Shown here piece by piece: positions 23,311-30,908 of a stretch of DNA of 31,616 bases (positions within the stretch are counted from its first letter, which is position 1; each line of letters opens with the position of its first letter). The notes under the pieces are model-generated. The model was not told the origin of the DNA. It saw nothing but the letters and a program-made list of their open reading frames with translations, and did no database searches. Made by a program: the position numbers and the translations under genes. The stretch is from a virus: positions 1 through 31,616 of IMG/VR virus record IMGVR_UViG_3300034092_000112; one strand, 5' to 3'.

Positions 23311-26006
23311 TGGCTGAAGAACAAATCAAGTTTGATAATCAAGAGTTTTTAAGCACTTATTTGGATCAAATAATAAGTCAAATGTATAGTACATCTGACA
23401 AGTTTTCTTACTCACACATATACAAACTTGATACTACTGCTGATTCACTACCAGTTAGTATAGCTAAGTTAACTGGTAAGTCAGAATCTGTTTGTCTTAA
23501 TAGAATGAGATCTTATCAATATGCTTCATTAGTTCCAAAAATAAGATTATATAGAGTACAAGGCTCTGGACCAGAACAAAAAGAGTTTGAGTTCAAGTTT
23601 GGAAAATCAACACAATATTTAAGTGTTTCAGATGACTCTAATATACTAGGAACACCAAGAGGCAATAACTGTGGTATAGTTAGTGCAGAATATAAGTTAG
23701 CTGGTACAAACCCAGTAACGGCTGAAAGATTTGTGGAAGTAGTATTGGAGTTTCACTTTGATTCTATTAACTCTTTTTCTGGTGGTAACTATGACAAAAT
23801 GTTAGAGTTTTGGAAAAAAGCTAGTGCATTTAGCGAAGAACCATCAAACATTTTTGATGATGTAAAGGCCAAAACAACGACCAACTATTGGTCACTTATA
23901 ATGCATCCAAACTATAAAAAAGAAAATAACAATAAATATAAATCAGAAGATTTCAGAATAAAAGCTGTTATTGGTTGGGAAAGTTTAGAACCATCTTTAA
24001 AACAAGAGTTATTCTCCGAACTAGGTACAATAGATGAAGACCTATCTGACACAAATCTATCTGTAACATTGCAACTAACAAATCATCACTTTACTTTCAA
24101 TGAAGATGGAAGTCTAAAGTTAAAAGCAGAATATATTGGTTCTTTAGAAAATGTATTTACAACTAAAAAGTTTAATATTTTTAAAGGATTAAAAGAATCT
24201 ATAGAAGATTTAAAGATAAAATCTGTAACAGGCGAAACTAATGGCGATACTTTAGTAGGACAACAGAACAAAGTTAAACTTCTAAACTATCTCAAAGAAA
24301 ACAAAGATTTATCCAAGCTTATAAATGAAGCAAATAGTTGCGTAGATCCAGCTAGTGGTAAATATGGTCCTCTAGACTTATCAATCGATTTAAGTAACCT
24401 AAATACAACAAGTCCAGAAGCTTTAAATAAACTAATCGAACAAGAAAATACAAAACTAGATTCAATACGAGCCAGTGTTGATCGCTCTATTTTATCAGTG
24501 AAACAACAATATTATCAAAAACTTTCAGAAAATATCATAAAGACTTCAAACATTAAAACATTAACAGTTGATAATAACACAGCAAAAGAATGGTTAAGAT
24601 ATAGAAATAAAAAACCCGGTTCTAGTTTACCATCATTAACTGTAAACATACAAGAATCAAATGCTAATGATACAGAAATAGTAAAAGCAAAGCAACAACT
24701 ACAAGAAAATAGAGACAAGCAAGTAGCAAATCTTGATAAAGAAAAATCAGAAGGTGTAATAGCAACCATATCTTCTTTGTGGAATAGTCTTCCTTTTAAT
24801 AGTACTGAACCAGCAGAGGCAGATACACTTTCCGAAGATCTTAAAATCAACTTTACAACTATTGGTGCTATAATCGATGCAGTTTATGAGATATTAATCG
24901 CACAAGATCCAAACAGTGAAGATGCAAAAGAAGTAAGTAGAAACTTAGTAATATTATCTTCTTTTACAGAAGAACAAGTATCACTGGGAAATGGTGGTGC
25001 AATAAGCAAAAATATAGCTGATATACCTATAGCAATATCAAAACTAACCGAGTTCTTATTAAAAAATGTAGAAGAACCACAAAAAGATACTTACACAATG
25101 AAAGAGTTTTTGCGTGACGTAATGAGTCAGTTTATTGAAACTTCTTTAAACTCTAGAAATCTAGGAGAAACAGAAGAGAATAAATATGCCAATACATCAT
25201 TAGCATTTAACACTTTTACTTTGAAAGGTATTACTAATCCAATAGATGAGTTCAAACTACAAGGCACAACATCGTCAAATGATATAACTACTTTTAACAA
25301 AACAAAAAAAGATATTAGACAGTATTATCCAATCGGAACTCTCTCCGAGGGAGAATCATATTATAACTACTTTTTAATATATGATAAATATCTTAAAGAT
25401 TTTTATGGAAATGGTAATAAAATAGAAGACGAACAAAAAGGTATATATCATTTTAGTATTGGACAAGATTATGGTCTTTTAAAACAAGTTAACTTCAAGA
25501 GGGTTGATCAGCCGGGTTTAAGAGAAGCAAAATCATTAGGCAAAGAAACTCTCTTTCTTGGTCAGTTCAGAGATAGATATAATGCAGATTTAACTTTATT
25601 TGGTAACAATATATTTACTCCCGGTATGCTAGTATTTATAACGCCATCAGTAGAAATAGGAAACCCAGCCGATCCAGATTCGTTTTCAGAAATAACAGGT
25701 ATTGGCGGTTATTATACTGTTATATCCGTTAATAGTCGTATAACACAGGGCGAATATATGACAACATTAGATTGTGTATTTCACTCTGCTAGAGGAACAA
25801 GATCTGATAAAAAGAAAAAAGAATGCAGCTTTGCAGAGCTTGAAAAAGCAGGCTTGATAAATCCAGATGGTCAACTAACAAGCACTATTAATGAACTTAA
25901 ATCATTATCTGAAGAAGTTCAAAAAGTAATACAAAAATCTATAGAAGAACAAGAAAAGTTGCAAGATAAAGCTACCACACCAAGTATAGGTAGAAGAGGT
26001 GGTTAA
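23310..26006 (+). CDS. Large baseplate hub-like protein
   Basis: 898 residues starting at TAATG. The N-terminal region has VPKIRLYRVQ (about 75-85), a glutamate-rich strand (KEFEFKFGK), and CGIVSAEYKLAGTNPVTAER followed by VVLEFHFDSI, as in hub proteins that describe paired beta barrels. A long helical and polar middle (about 330-620) follows. The C-terminal region near residues 730-830 reads KRVDQPGLREAKSLGK, LFLGQFRDRYNADLTLFGN, FTPGMLVFITP, then GIGGYYTVISVNSRITQGEY and TTLDCVFH, which resembles the last domain of gp27/gpD-type hubs (YYTV..V.H.I..G.Y.T.L). It is much longer than T4 gp27 (391). The hub joins tube to spike. Assignment as hub is by pattern; it could be a wedge protein. Confidence 0.5.
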   Translation: MAEEQIKFDNQEFLSTYLDQIISQMYSTSDKFSYSHIYKLDTTADSLPVSIAKLTGKSESVCLNRMRSYQYASLVPKIRLYRVQGSGPEQKEFEFKFGKSTQYLSVSDDSNILGTPRGNNCGIVSAEYKLAGTNPVTAERFVEVVLEFHFDSINSFSGGNYDKMLEFWKKASAFSEEPSNIFDDVKAKTTTNYWSLIMHPNYKKENNNKYKSEDFRIKAVIGWESLEPSLKQELFSELGTIDEDLSDTNLSVTLQLTNHHFTFNEDGSLKLKAEYIGSLENVFTTKKFNIFKGLKESIEDLKIKSVTGETNGDTLVGQQNKVKLLNYLKENKDLSKLINEANSCVDPASGKYGPLDLSIDLSNLNTTSPEALNKLIEQENTKLDSIRASVDRSILSVKQQYYQKLSENIIKTSNIKTLTVDNNTAKEWLRYRNKKPGSSLPSLTVNIQESNANDTEIVKAKQQLQENRDKQVANLDKEKSEGVIATISSLWNSLPFNSTEPAEADTLSEDLKINFTTIGAIIDAVYEILIAQDPNSEDAKEVSRNLVILSSFTEEQVSLGNGGAISKNIADIPIAISKLTEFLLKNVEEPQKDTYTMKEFLRDVMSQFIETSLNSRNLGETEENKYANTSLAFNTFTLKGITNPIDEFKLQGTTSSNDITTFNKTKKDIRQYYPIGTLSEGESYYNYFLIYDKYLKDFYGNGNKIEDEQKGIYHFSIGQDYGLLKQVNFKRVDQPGLREAKSLGKETLFLGQFRDRYNADLTLFGNNIFTPGMLVFITPSVEIGNPADPDSFSEITGIGGYYTVISVNSRITQGEYMTTLDCVFHSARGTRSDKKKKECSFAELEKAGLINPDGQLTSTINELKSLSEEVQKVIQKSIEEQEKLQDKATTPSIGRRGG

Positions 26007-27214
26007 TGGCTATACAACCAAAAGCTAAAAATACATTAAATACAAGTTTACTCTACGAAAATAGATTATTGTATAAATATGCATATCCAAGTCAATATGA
26101 AAACAATATTGATCTTTGGAATGTATCTTCATTGTATGGCAAAGTAGATTTAGAGTTAGATCATGTTTATCTTAAACCTCAATATTTAAAAGTAATCAAT
26201 AATAATGTTGTAGGTAAATCAACTCCTTTATATGCAGCAGCTTTTGTTGTTGATGCATATAAGGAGTTTATAGAAGAAGTTAGAAGAGCAGATCAATATC
26301 AGAGAATACCTAAATCATTATTGAATCCTTTAAGTGTTAAACGAGCAGCTATTGTTCCAGAAGAACAATATAAAAATAGAATAAAACAAATATTAGATGT
26401 TTTATTGTTAAATGATTTAAAAGCATTAGAAAATAAAATATTAACATTTGATGATTTTTTAAGACTATTCATCAATAACTTTTCGATCACTAAAATATCA
26501 TTATCACAAACTGCCAACATCGGCAATATTGCTTTTTCTCCAAACGCTACCGGACTTATGCTAGAAGTCGGTACATTAGAGCATGATGACGATGAAAAAA
26601 AAGTTCAACTATATCTACAAGACGTAAACTATCAGTTCTTTATAAATACAGCAGAAAAGTATAGCTTTTATGTAGACAAGAATGCTCCTTGGAGAATGAC
26701 ATTTAATGTAAATACTCAATATGCTTTAGATAAGTTTAAAATATATAATGTCAACACTATTCAAGAAATGTTCAATCTTATGTATACTAAATCATATAAC
26801 ACAGATTATAAGTTACTAAAACAATATATGATAGATTATTATAGTAATAATGTATTAAAGAAACAAAAGACACAAGTATATGAATATGATGATTGCAATC
26901 GTACTACTAAGTTAGATACTGTATTTAAGCAAACAGTTGACCAAATCGAAAAACCAGATGTATTCTGGATACAGCTTTACTACTTTATAAGATTAAAAGA
27001 ACAAAAAATAAATATGTTTCAATCAGAGTTTGACAACCAGCTTAAAAAACTTGCAACCACTTATAAAGTATCTGGTGAGCAGGTTGTTTTGGGATGGATA
27101 AATAGTCAAACTAAGTTTGTTGTTGACGGCGGTACAAATCCAGATTACAATGAGTTTGTCAGATTGAAGAAAGCAGAAGCAGCAAAAAATAAGTCATTTA
27201 CTTTCAAACTCTAA
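26006..27214 (+). CDS. Unknown protein, probable baseplate or tail component
   Basis: 402 residues, not recognised. It starts at TAATG with the hub-like gene, which argues for the same complex. It is rich in Tyr, Asn, Lys and Leu, with no signal peptide, membrane segment or catalytic motif. Residues about 1-110 are mixed (LLYKYAYPSQYENNIDLWNV, VYLKPQYLKVINN). A helical central part follows (about 118-160, KQILDVLLLNDLKALENKIL). Beta-type segments come next (ATGLMLEVGTLEHDDDEKKV, QLYLQDVNYQFF), then helices toward the C-terminus (KQYMIDYYSNNVLKK, FWIQLYYFIRLKEQKINMFQ). It ends ten bases before a TTG-started polymerase gene preceded by AAGGAGG, which marks the edge of the structural block. Confidence 0.6.
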   Translation: MAIQPKAKNTLNTSLLYENRLLYKYAYPSQYENNIDLWNVSSLYGKVDLELDHVYLKPQYLKVINNNVVGKSTPLYAAAFVVDAYKEFIEEVRRADQYQRIPKSLLNPLSVKRAAIVPEEQYKNRIKQILDVLLLNDLKALENKILTFDDFLRLFINNFSITKISLSQTANIGNIAFSPNATGLMLEVGTLEHDDDEKKVQLYLQDVNYQFFINTAEKYSFYVDKNAPWRMTFNVNTQYALDKFKIYNVNTIQEMFNLMYTKSYNTDYKLLKQYMIDYYSNNVLKKQKTQVYEYDDCNRTTKLDTVFKQTVDQIEKPDVFWIQLYYFIRLKEQKINMFQSEFDNQLKKLATTYKVSGEQVVLGWINSQTKFVVDGGTNPDYNEFVRLKKAEAAKNKSFTFKL

Positions 27215-27223
27215 GGAGGAACT

Positions 27224-28411
27224 TTGTATTTTGAGGTTCTCGACAATAAGATTGAATGCTACGGTTTTTACGCCAACAATGATATACACAACACATTTCC
27301 AGACGATGGATCTGTTACTTGGTCTTATAGTTCAAACATACCAGTTGACAACGTAGAGTTTGTCTCTCTTTATGTTGGTGGTAAGGACATAAACGAAGTA
27401 TGTCCACCAGAACTAAAAGAAAGCTGGACAATAGCATCCGATAGGCTTAAAGCTTATCTGCGGTCATTCTTGACAGCAAAGATCAATATGGAACAGAACT
27501 GTTTCTACGATCTTGTACCAGAAAGGTTTCTTATTGAGTATTTCTCGATCAAGTCCAAGATTACCCAATGGGTTCATCAAAACTATAAAAAGCCAGACAA
27601 CTATGAGTTTCTAGTTCAACTATCGAAGTTTGTTGAACAAATCAAACGACAGAAGCTTAACATCGATACATCTTCGTTGATGGTTAAGATTGCAAATCCA
27701 AGAGTACGCAATATGAAGAATAAGATTGACGAAATGGACCCTGTAATCAAATACAATCCATTTGGTACAATAACAGGTCGTCTTGCAACGGTTCACAACT
27801 CATTCCCCATTTTGTCGTTAGACAAGCAGTTTCGTTCAGTTATTCATCCAAATAACGATTGGTTCGTTGAGTTGGACTTTAATGGAGCAGAACTGCGTAC
27901 ATTCTTGGCCTTAGCTGGCAAAAATCAGCCCGATTGTGATATTCATGATTGGAACGTAACAAACCTGTTTAATGGTGAACTTGACCGAGATAAAGCAAAA
28001 GAGCAAATCTTTGCTTGGCTTTATGGATCGGATAAGAAAAATGAGATTGCATCCAAGATTTATGATCGCGATGCAATCCGCGATAAGTATTGGAACGGAT
28101 ATGAGGTTCGTACACCATATGATCGTGTGATTCCGTCCGATAGACACCATGCTATGTCATATCTTATTCAGTCTACGTTCTCAGATATTGTATTACGTCA
28201 GATTATTAAGGTAAACGAGTATCTAAAAGACAAGAAATCTAAGATTTCTTTCTGTGTACATGATAACGTTGTCATTGATTTATGTGATAACGAGAAGAAA
28301 CATTTGAAAGAGATTATTAAGATCTTTTCTGATACTGATTATGGTAGTTTTAGAGTAAATATTAAGGTTGGAAATGATTACGGAAGCATGAAAACGCTAA
28401 CAAAGAACTAG
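27224..28411 (+). CDS. Minimal family A DNA polymerase (palm and fingers only)
   Basis: 395 residues, TTG start; AAGGAGG lies five bases upstream and the first in-frame ATG is 94 codons inside. Family A motifs are in order: TGRLAT (T184-G185-R186), motif A DFNGAELR (D218), motif B as R255...K259...F263..Y267-G268 (RDKAKEQIFAWLYG), motif C VHDN (H346-D347-N348). Both metal-binding Asp are kept, and F263 corresponds to Phe762 of E. coli Pol I. Motif C usually reads HDE; here Asn replaces Glu. Motif B has Ala for the Gly after Phe. The roughly 180 residues before TGR show no 3'-5' exonuclease motifs I can see, so the exonuclease may be absent or encoded elsewhere. T4 itself uses a family B enzyme. 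Probably replicates or repairs phage DNA; sits at the start of the replication block. Confidence 0.85.
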   Translation: MYFEVLDNKIECYGFYANNDIHNTFPDDGSVTWSYSSNIPVDNVEFVSLYVGGKDINEVCPPELKESWTIASDRLKAYLRSFLTAKINMEQNCFYDLVPERFLIEYFSIKSKITQWVHQNYKKPDNYEFLVQLSKFVEQIKRQKLNIDTSSLMVKIANPRVRNMKNKIDEMDPVIKYNPFGTITGRLATVHNSFPILSLDKQFRSVIHPNNDWFVELDFNGAELRTFLALAGKNQPDCDIHDWNVTNLFNGELDRDKAKEQIFAWLYGSDKKNEIASKIYDRDAIRDKYWNGYEVRTPYDRVIPSDRHHAMSYLIQSTFSDIVLRQIIKVNEYLKDKKSKISFCVHDNVVIDLCDNEKKHLKEIIKIFSDTDYGSFRVNIKVGNDYGSMKTLTKN

Positions 28412-28418
28412 TTATTTC

Positions 28419-28979
28419 ATGAACGAAACAATAGAAAAAATATGTCAACAAGCACTTGACGAAATCATTGATTATAGTACTGGTAAAAAGTATTTTGTTA
28501 GTCCTTATCAAGAGCGTATAAGAAAGAAGAACATCAAAGCAAAGAAAGAGCTTATTGGTTATGCTAATGCTGGTGCTCTTTCTGGCGTTGGTGCTATGGA
28601 AGAGGATAAGACACATAGATTAGACAAAGAATACGATCCAGAGGCTCTTAAAAAGGGTACAAAGGTCGAAATGGAACATGAAAAGGGTATAAAAGATAAG
28701 AAACGTGCCCACGATATGGCCGAAAAGACAGCAAAAGACCATTTAGATGAAGATCCAAAGTACTATGATAAACTAGAGAAGATTGAAAAATCAGTCAAAG
28801 AACATATAGTTAAACAAGGTTCTAAATGGTGCCTAAAATCAAAGACAACAGGTAAAAACTTGGGCTGCTACCCTTCAAAAGCAGGTGCAAAGAAGAGAGA
28901 AAAGCAAGTCCAATATTTTAAACACATAAAAGAGAACATTGTAGATTTTCTTGGTATTGAACTTGTTGAAAACGAATAA
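28419..28979 (+). CDS. Small charged protein with DUF5661-like region
   Basis: 186 residues. The N-terminal part (residues 1-55) is helical and basic (YQERIRKKNIKAKKEL). Residues about 70-125 read FDPE-style EYDPEALKKGTKVEMEHEKG, then KDHLDEDPKYYDKLEKIEK; this fits DUF5661 (D-P-x-x-L-x-x-G-x-x-V-E-x-E-H ... DHL-x-E-x-P-x-Y-Y-x-x-L). Residues about 135-170 hold KWCLKSKTTGKNLGCYPSKA and KKREKQVQYFKH, a short unit often seen in phage proteins ('TGK-x-L-G-x-x-x-(S/T)-K-x-x-A-x-x-(Q/R)'), whose function is unknown to me. It starts eight bases after the polymerase stop without a clear ribosome-binding site. No enzyme motif is seen. Confidence 0.6.
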   Translation: MNETIEKICQQALDEIIDYSTGKKYFVSPYQERIRKKNIKAKKELIGYANAGALSGVGAMEEDKTHRLDKEYDPEALKKGTKVEMEHEKGIKDKKRAHDMAEKTAKDHLDEDPKYYDKLEKIEKSVKEHIVKQGSKWCLKSKTTGKNLGCYPSKAGAKKREKQVQYFKHIKENIVDFLGIELVENE

Positions 28980-28990
28980 CGGGTTATAAT
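28963..28990 (+). promoter_or_regulatory. Possible sigma-70-type promoter before Nudix gene
   Basis: A perfect TATAAT (28985-28990) has TTGTTG (28963-28968) 16 bases upstream. The -35 match is only three of six, and the expected start near 28997 would fall within the ribosome-binding site, so support is limited. It would give host-polymerase transcription of the accessory block. Confidence 0.3.
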
Positions 28991-29007
28991 GTAGGGGAGA
29001 GGTGAAT

Positions 29008-29406
29008 GTGGGTACAAATCCAAAAGTAGCAGTAGTTGTGTCTATCTTTGATGAGCAAGATAGAGTTCTATGTTTATTGAGATCAGAAACAGATACTTGG
29101 AAGCCACTTCATTGGGGATTACCCGGTGGTCATATGGATAGAGGAGAATATCCTTATGCAGCCGCTGTTCGTGAAACAAAAGAAGAATGTAATCTAGATG
29201 TAGAACCATATTATTGTGGTGTGATGAAATCTGATGATGGATGGACAATCTATCAATATGGTGCTAGATATAAGGGTGGAGAAGTCCAACTTAGTTTTGA
29301 ACATTCTGAATATCTTTGGCTAACACTAGAAGAAGCTACAAAACTAGACCATGTGACTCCACATCTTATTGAAAGTATTGAGAAAGCATTAGTAGAACCA
29401 GAATGA
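29008..29406 (+). CDS. Nudix hydrolase
   Basis: 132 residues from GTG 29008, chosen because GGAG (28996-28999) is eight bases upstream; GTG 29002 in the same frame is only two bases from it. The Nudix box is G41-x5-E47-x7-R55-E56-x2-E59-E60 (GHMDRGEYPYAAAVRE then TKEECNL), complete in the catalytic Glu and Arg, with Asn in place of the usual second Gly. An adjacent GLPGG precedes it. Nudix enzymes hydrolyse nucleoside diphosphates linked to another group; the substrate (damaged nucleotide, ADP-ribose, NAD or mRNA cap) cannot be read here. The total length is that of a single-domain enzyme. Its stop overlaps the next start (ATGA). Confidence 0.9.
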   Translation: MGTNPKVAVVVSIFDEQDRVLCLLRSETDTWKPLHWGLPGGHMDRGEYPYAAAVRETKEECNLDVEPYYCGVMKSDDGWTIYQYGARYKGGEVQLSFEHSEYLWLTLEEATKLDHVTPHLIESIEKALVEPE

Positions 29407-30221
29407 ATGTTGTTGGATTAGGTAATATTGGCTGCGATATTGCTGAACAGTTCAGCCAATATAAACAGTTTACAGTCTATAAAATATCAGAAGATATAAA
29501 ACCTACAGAAGATTGTTTTTGTATTCCAAGGTTTGACAAACCAGAAAAATATGAAACCGATCTTCCAACAATACCATTTCATATAGAAGAAGAACTAACT
29601 CTTATATTATCTGGTGAGGAAACAATATCTCTATCTTGCTTGAGAATACTAGAACAATATAAAGATTTGGAACTAAAAGTAATCTATATTAAACCAGATT
29701 TAAACTTCCTGTCTCCAATACAAAAAACAATAAACAAAGTTGTTTATAATGTCCTACAAGAACTAACGAGATCAGCAAAAATACAAGAAATGTATTTGCT
29801 TGACTTAAAGCTAGTATCGGATATAATAGGTAAAGTAAGTCTGAAAGAAAGACAAACAAAACTACATTCAACTGTCGCATATTCATACTACATGAAGAAT
29901 ATGTTTGATAATATCAATCCAGTATTTGAGAAAACAATAGAAAGTCCACAGACATATTGTATTAGAACCTTTGGAGTTATGGATTTTAATACGGGAAAAG
30001 AAAGTCTTTTCTATCCTCTTGACAACATGCGAGAGAAAGGTTATTCTTATTACATAACGAAACAAGAACTTGAAGAGGACACCGAACTCTTCGAACACAT
30101 AGAAGAACAAATAAATAATAAGTTTACAGAAAATATCAAAGTATCCTACTCTATATTTGAGAGTATCCTAGAAGAAACATCTGTTTTTGTTCTAGTGAAA
30201 ACTCCATATATTCAAGAGTAG
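29403..30221 (+). CDS. Unknown protein with N-terminal glycine loop
   Basis: 272 residues, overlapping the Nudix gene by four bases. It begins MNVVGLGNIGCDIAEQFSQY, a beta-strand, glycine loop, helix form like a nucleotide-binding fold (GxGxxG). Next come an acidic/aromatic stretch, EELTLILSGEETISLSCLRI (about 63-82) with a second Gly-containing loop before a helix, and LKVIYIKPDLNFLSPIQK. A helical part follows (VVYNVLQELTRSAKIQEMYL). Toward the end is CIRTFGVMDFNTGKESLFYP. I recall related conserved proteins in T4-like marine phages, unchecked. Two glycine loops at these positions could suggest an FtsZ/tubulin-like or Rossmann fold, but the tubulin GGGTGTG signature is absent. Function not known. 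Confidence 0.6.
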   Translation: MNVVGLGNIGCDIAEQFSQYKQFTVYKISEDIKPTEDCFCIPRFDKPEKYETDLPTIPFHIEEELTLILSGEETISLSCLRILEQYKDLELKVIYIKPDLNFLSPIQKTINKVVYNVLQELTRSAKIQEMYLLDLKLVSDIIGKVSLKERQTKLHSTVAYSYYMKNMFDNINPVFEKTIESPQTYCIRTFGVMDFNTGKESLFYPLDNMREKGYSYYITKQELEEDTELFEHIEEQINNKFTENIKVSYSIFESILEETSVFVLVKTPYIQE

Positions 30222-30231
30222 GAGAAATAAA

Positions 30232-30585
30232 ATGATTATTAGAAACTCAAAAATACCACAAGCAGCAAGTTGGTTTTTCTCTGTTGGTGCAATCACACTT
30301 TACCCCTTTGTCTTTGTTAAGGGTGAAGGATCAGAGAAAATGATCAATCACGAAAGAATCCATTTAGCACAACAAAAAGAACTATGGATTCTTGGATTTT
30401 ATGTTTTATATCTTCTTGATTGGGCTTTAAACCTAGCAAAAGGAATGAGCAAGAAAGAAGCATACAGAAACATAATCTTTGAGAAAGAAGCTTATGAAAA
30501 TGATGATAACCTAGCTTATCTTGAAACAAGAGTTAAAATGGGTTGGAGAAAATATAACGGTCTTGACAAAACAGGAGTTGTATGA
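30232..30585 (+). CDS. Small HExxH metallopeptidase-like protein
   Basis: 117 residues, GGAG eight bases before the ATG. A zinc-peptidase motif HERIH sits at residues 40-44, preceded by KMIN. Then come AQQKELWILGFYVLYLLDWA, a hydrophobic helix that may touch the membrane, and FEKEAYEND near residues 83-91, whose E84 or E86 could be the third zinc ligand. The N-terminal part has another hydrophobic piece (ASWFFSVGAITLYPFVFV). Similar HE(R/M)IHxxQQxEL proteins with a downstream F-E-(K/R)-E-A-Y occur widely in phages and Bacteroidetes, function unknown to me. Peptidase activity is inferred from the motif only. Its TGA overlaps the next ATG (ATGA). Confidence 0.7.
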   Translation: MIIRNSKIPQAASWFFSVGAITLYPFVFVKGEGSEKMINHERIHLAQQKELWILGFYVLYLLDWALNLAKGMSKKEAYRNIIFEKEAYENDDNLAYLETRVKMGWRKYNGLDKTGVV

Positions 30586-30854
30586 TAGCTTATACAGGAA
30601 CATTCGTTAAGAAAGACGGAACACAAAGGACAATGACATTCATTAACATGGAAGACCTCCCAGAAGACTTTCTTAAGTCAACAATCAAAAATACAGGACG
30701 CAAAGTAAACCTTGCAGAAGGTTCAAAAGTAGTATATGATGTAGATGCAAGAGACTTTCGCATCTTCAACTTCAAGACTATTGTAGGAGAGCTAATAGAA
30801 CAAAAGGTCGAAACTACCCGACCTGTTGAATATGATGGTAGTACGACAATCTAG
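30582..30854 (+). CDS. Small WYL_2-like beta-barrel protein
   Basis: 90 residues starting inside the previous stop (ATGATAG). The pattern is a small SH3-like barrel: IAYTGTFVKKDGTQRTMTFI, then LPEDFL, and SKVVYDVDARDFRIFNFKTI. The sequence 'F-x-K-x-D-G-x-x-R-x-M-x-F' followed by 'V-x-D-V-x-x-x-x-(W/F)-R-x-F' fits the phage WYL_2 (Sm-like SH3 barrel) family as I remember it. Such proteins may bind nucleic acid or nucleotides, but this has not been shown for this one. It is directly upstream of the single-stranded DNA-binding protein. Confidence 0.55.
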   Translation: MIAYTGTFVKKDGTQRTMTFINMEDLPEDFLKSTIKNTGRKVNLAEGSKVVYDVDARDFRIFNFKTIVGELIEQKVETTRPVEYDGSTTI

Positions 30855-30908
30855 CAGAGTGTGACATTTGACACTTTGACTTTAACCAACTAATAAGGAG
30901 AAAATATC
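30855..30908 (+). promoter_or_regulatory. Leader of the ssDNA-binding protein gene
   Basis: The 54-base gap holds three TGAC direct repeats (30862, 30869, 30877), an inverted repeat AGTGT (30858-30862) / ACACT (30871-30875), and AAGGAG (30895-30900) eight bases before the ATG. T4 gp32 represses its own translation by binding its leader, so a similar role is conceivable here. No late-promoter box is present. Confidence 0.35.

Noticed and set aside
30868-30896. TTGACA-17-TAATAA promoter-like pair before the ssDNA-binding protein gene
   Set aside because: The -10 matches only half of TATAAT and the expected start would fall after the ribosome-binding site, removing it from the mRNA.
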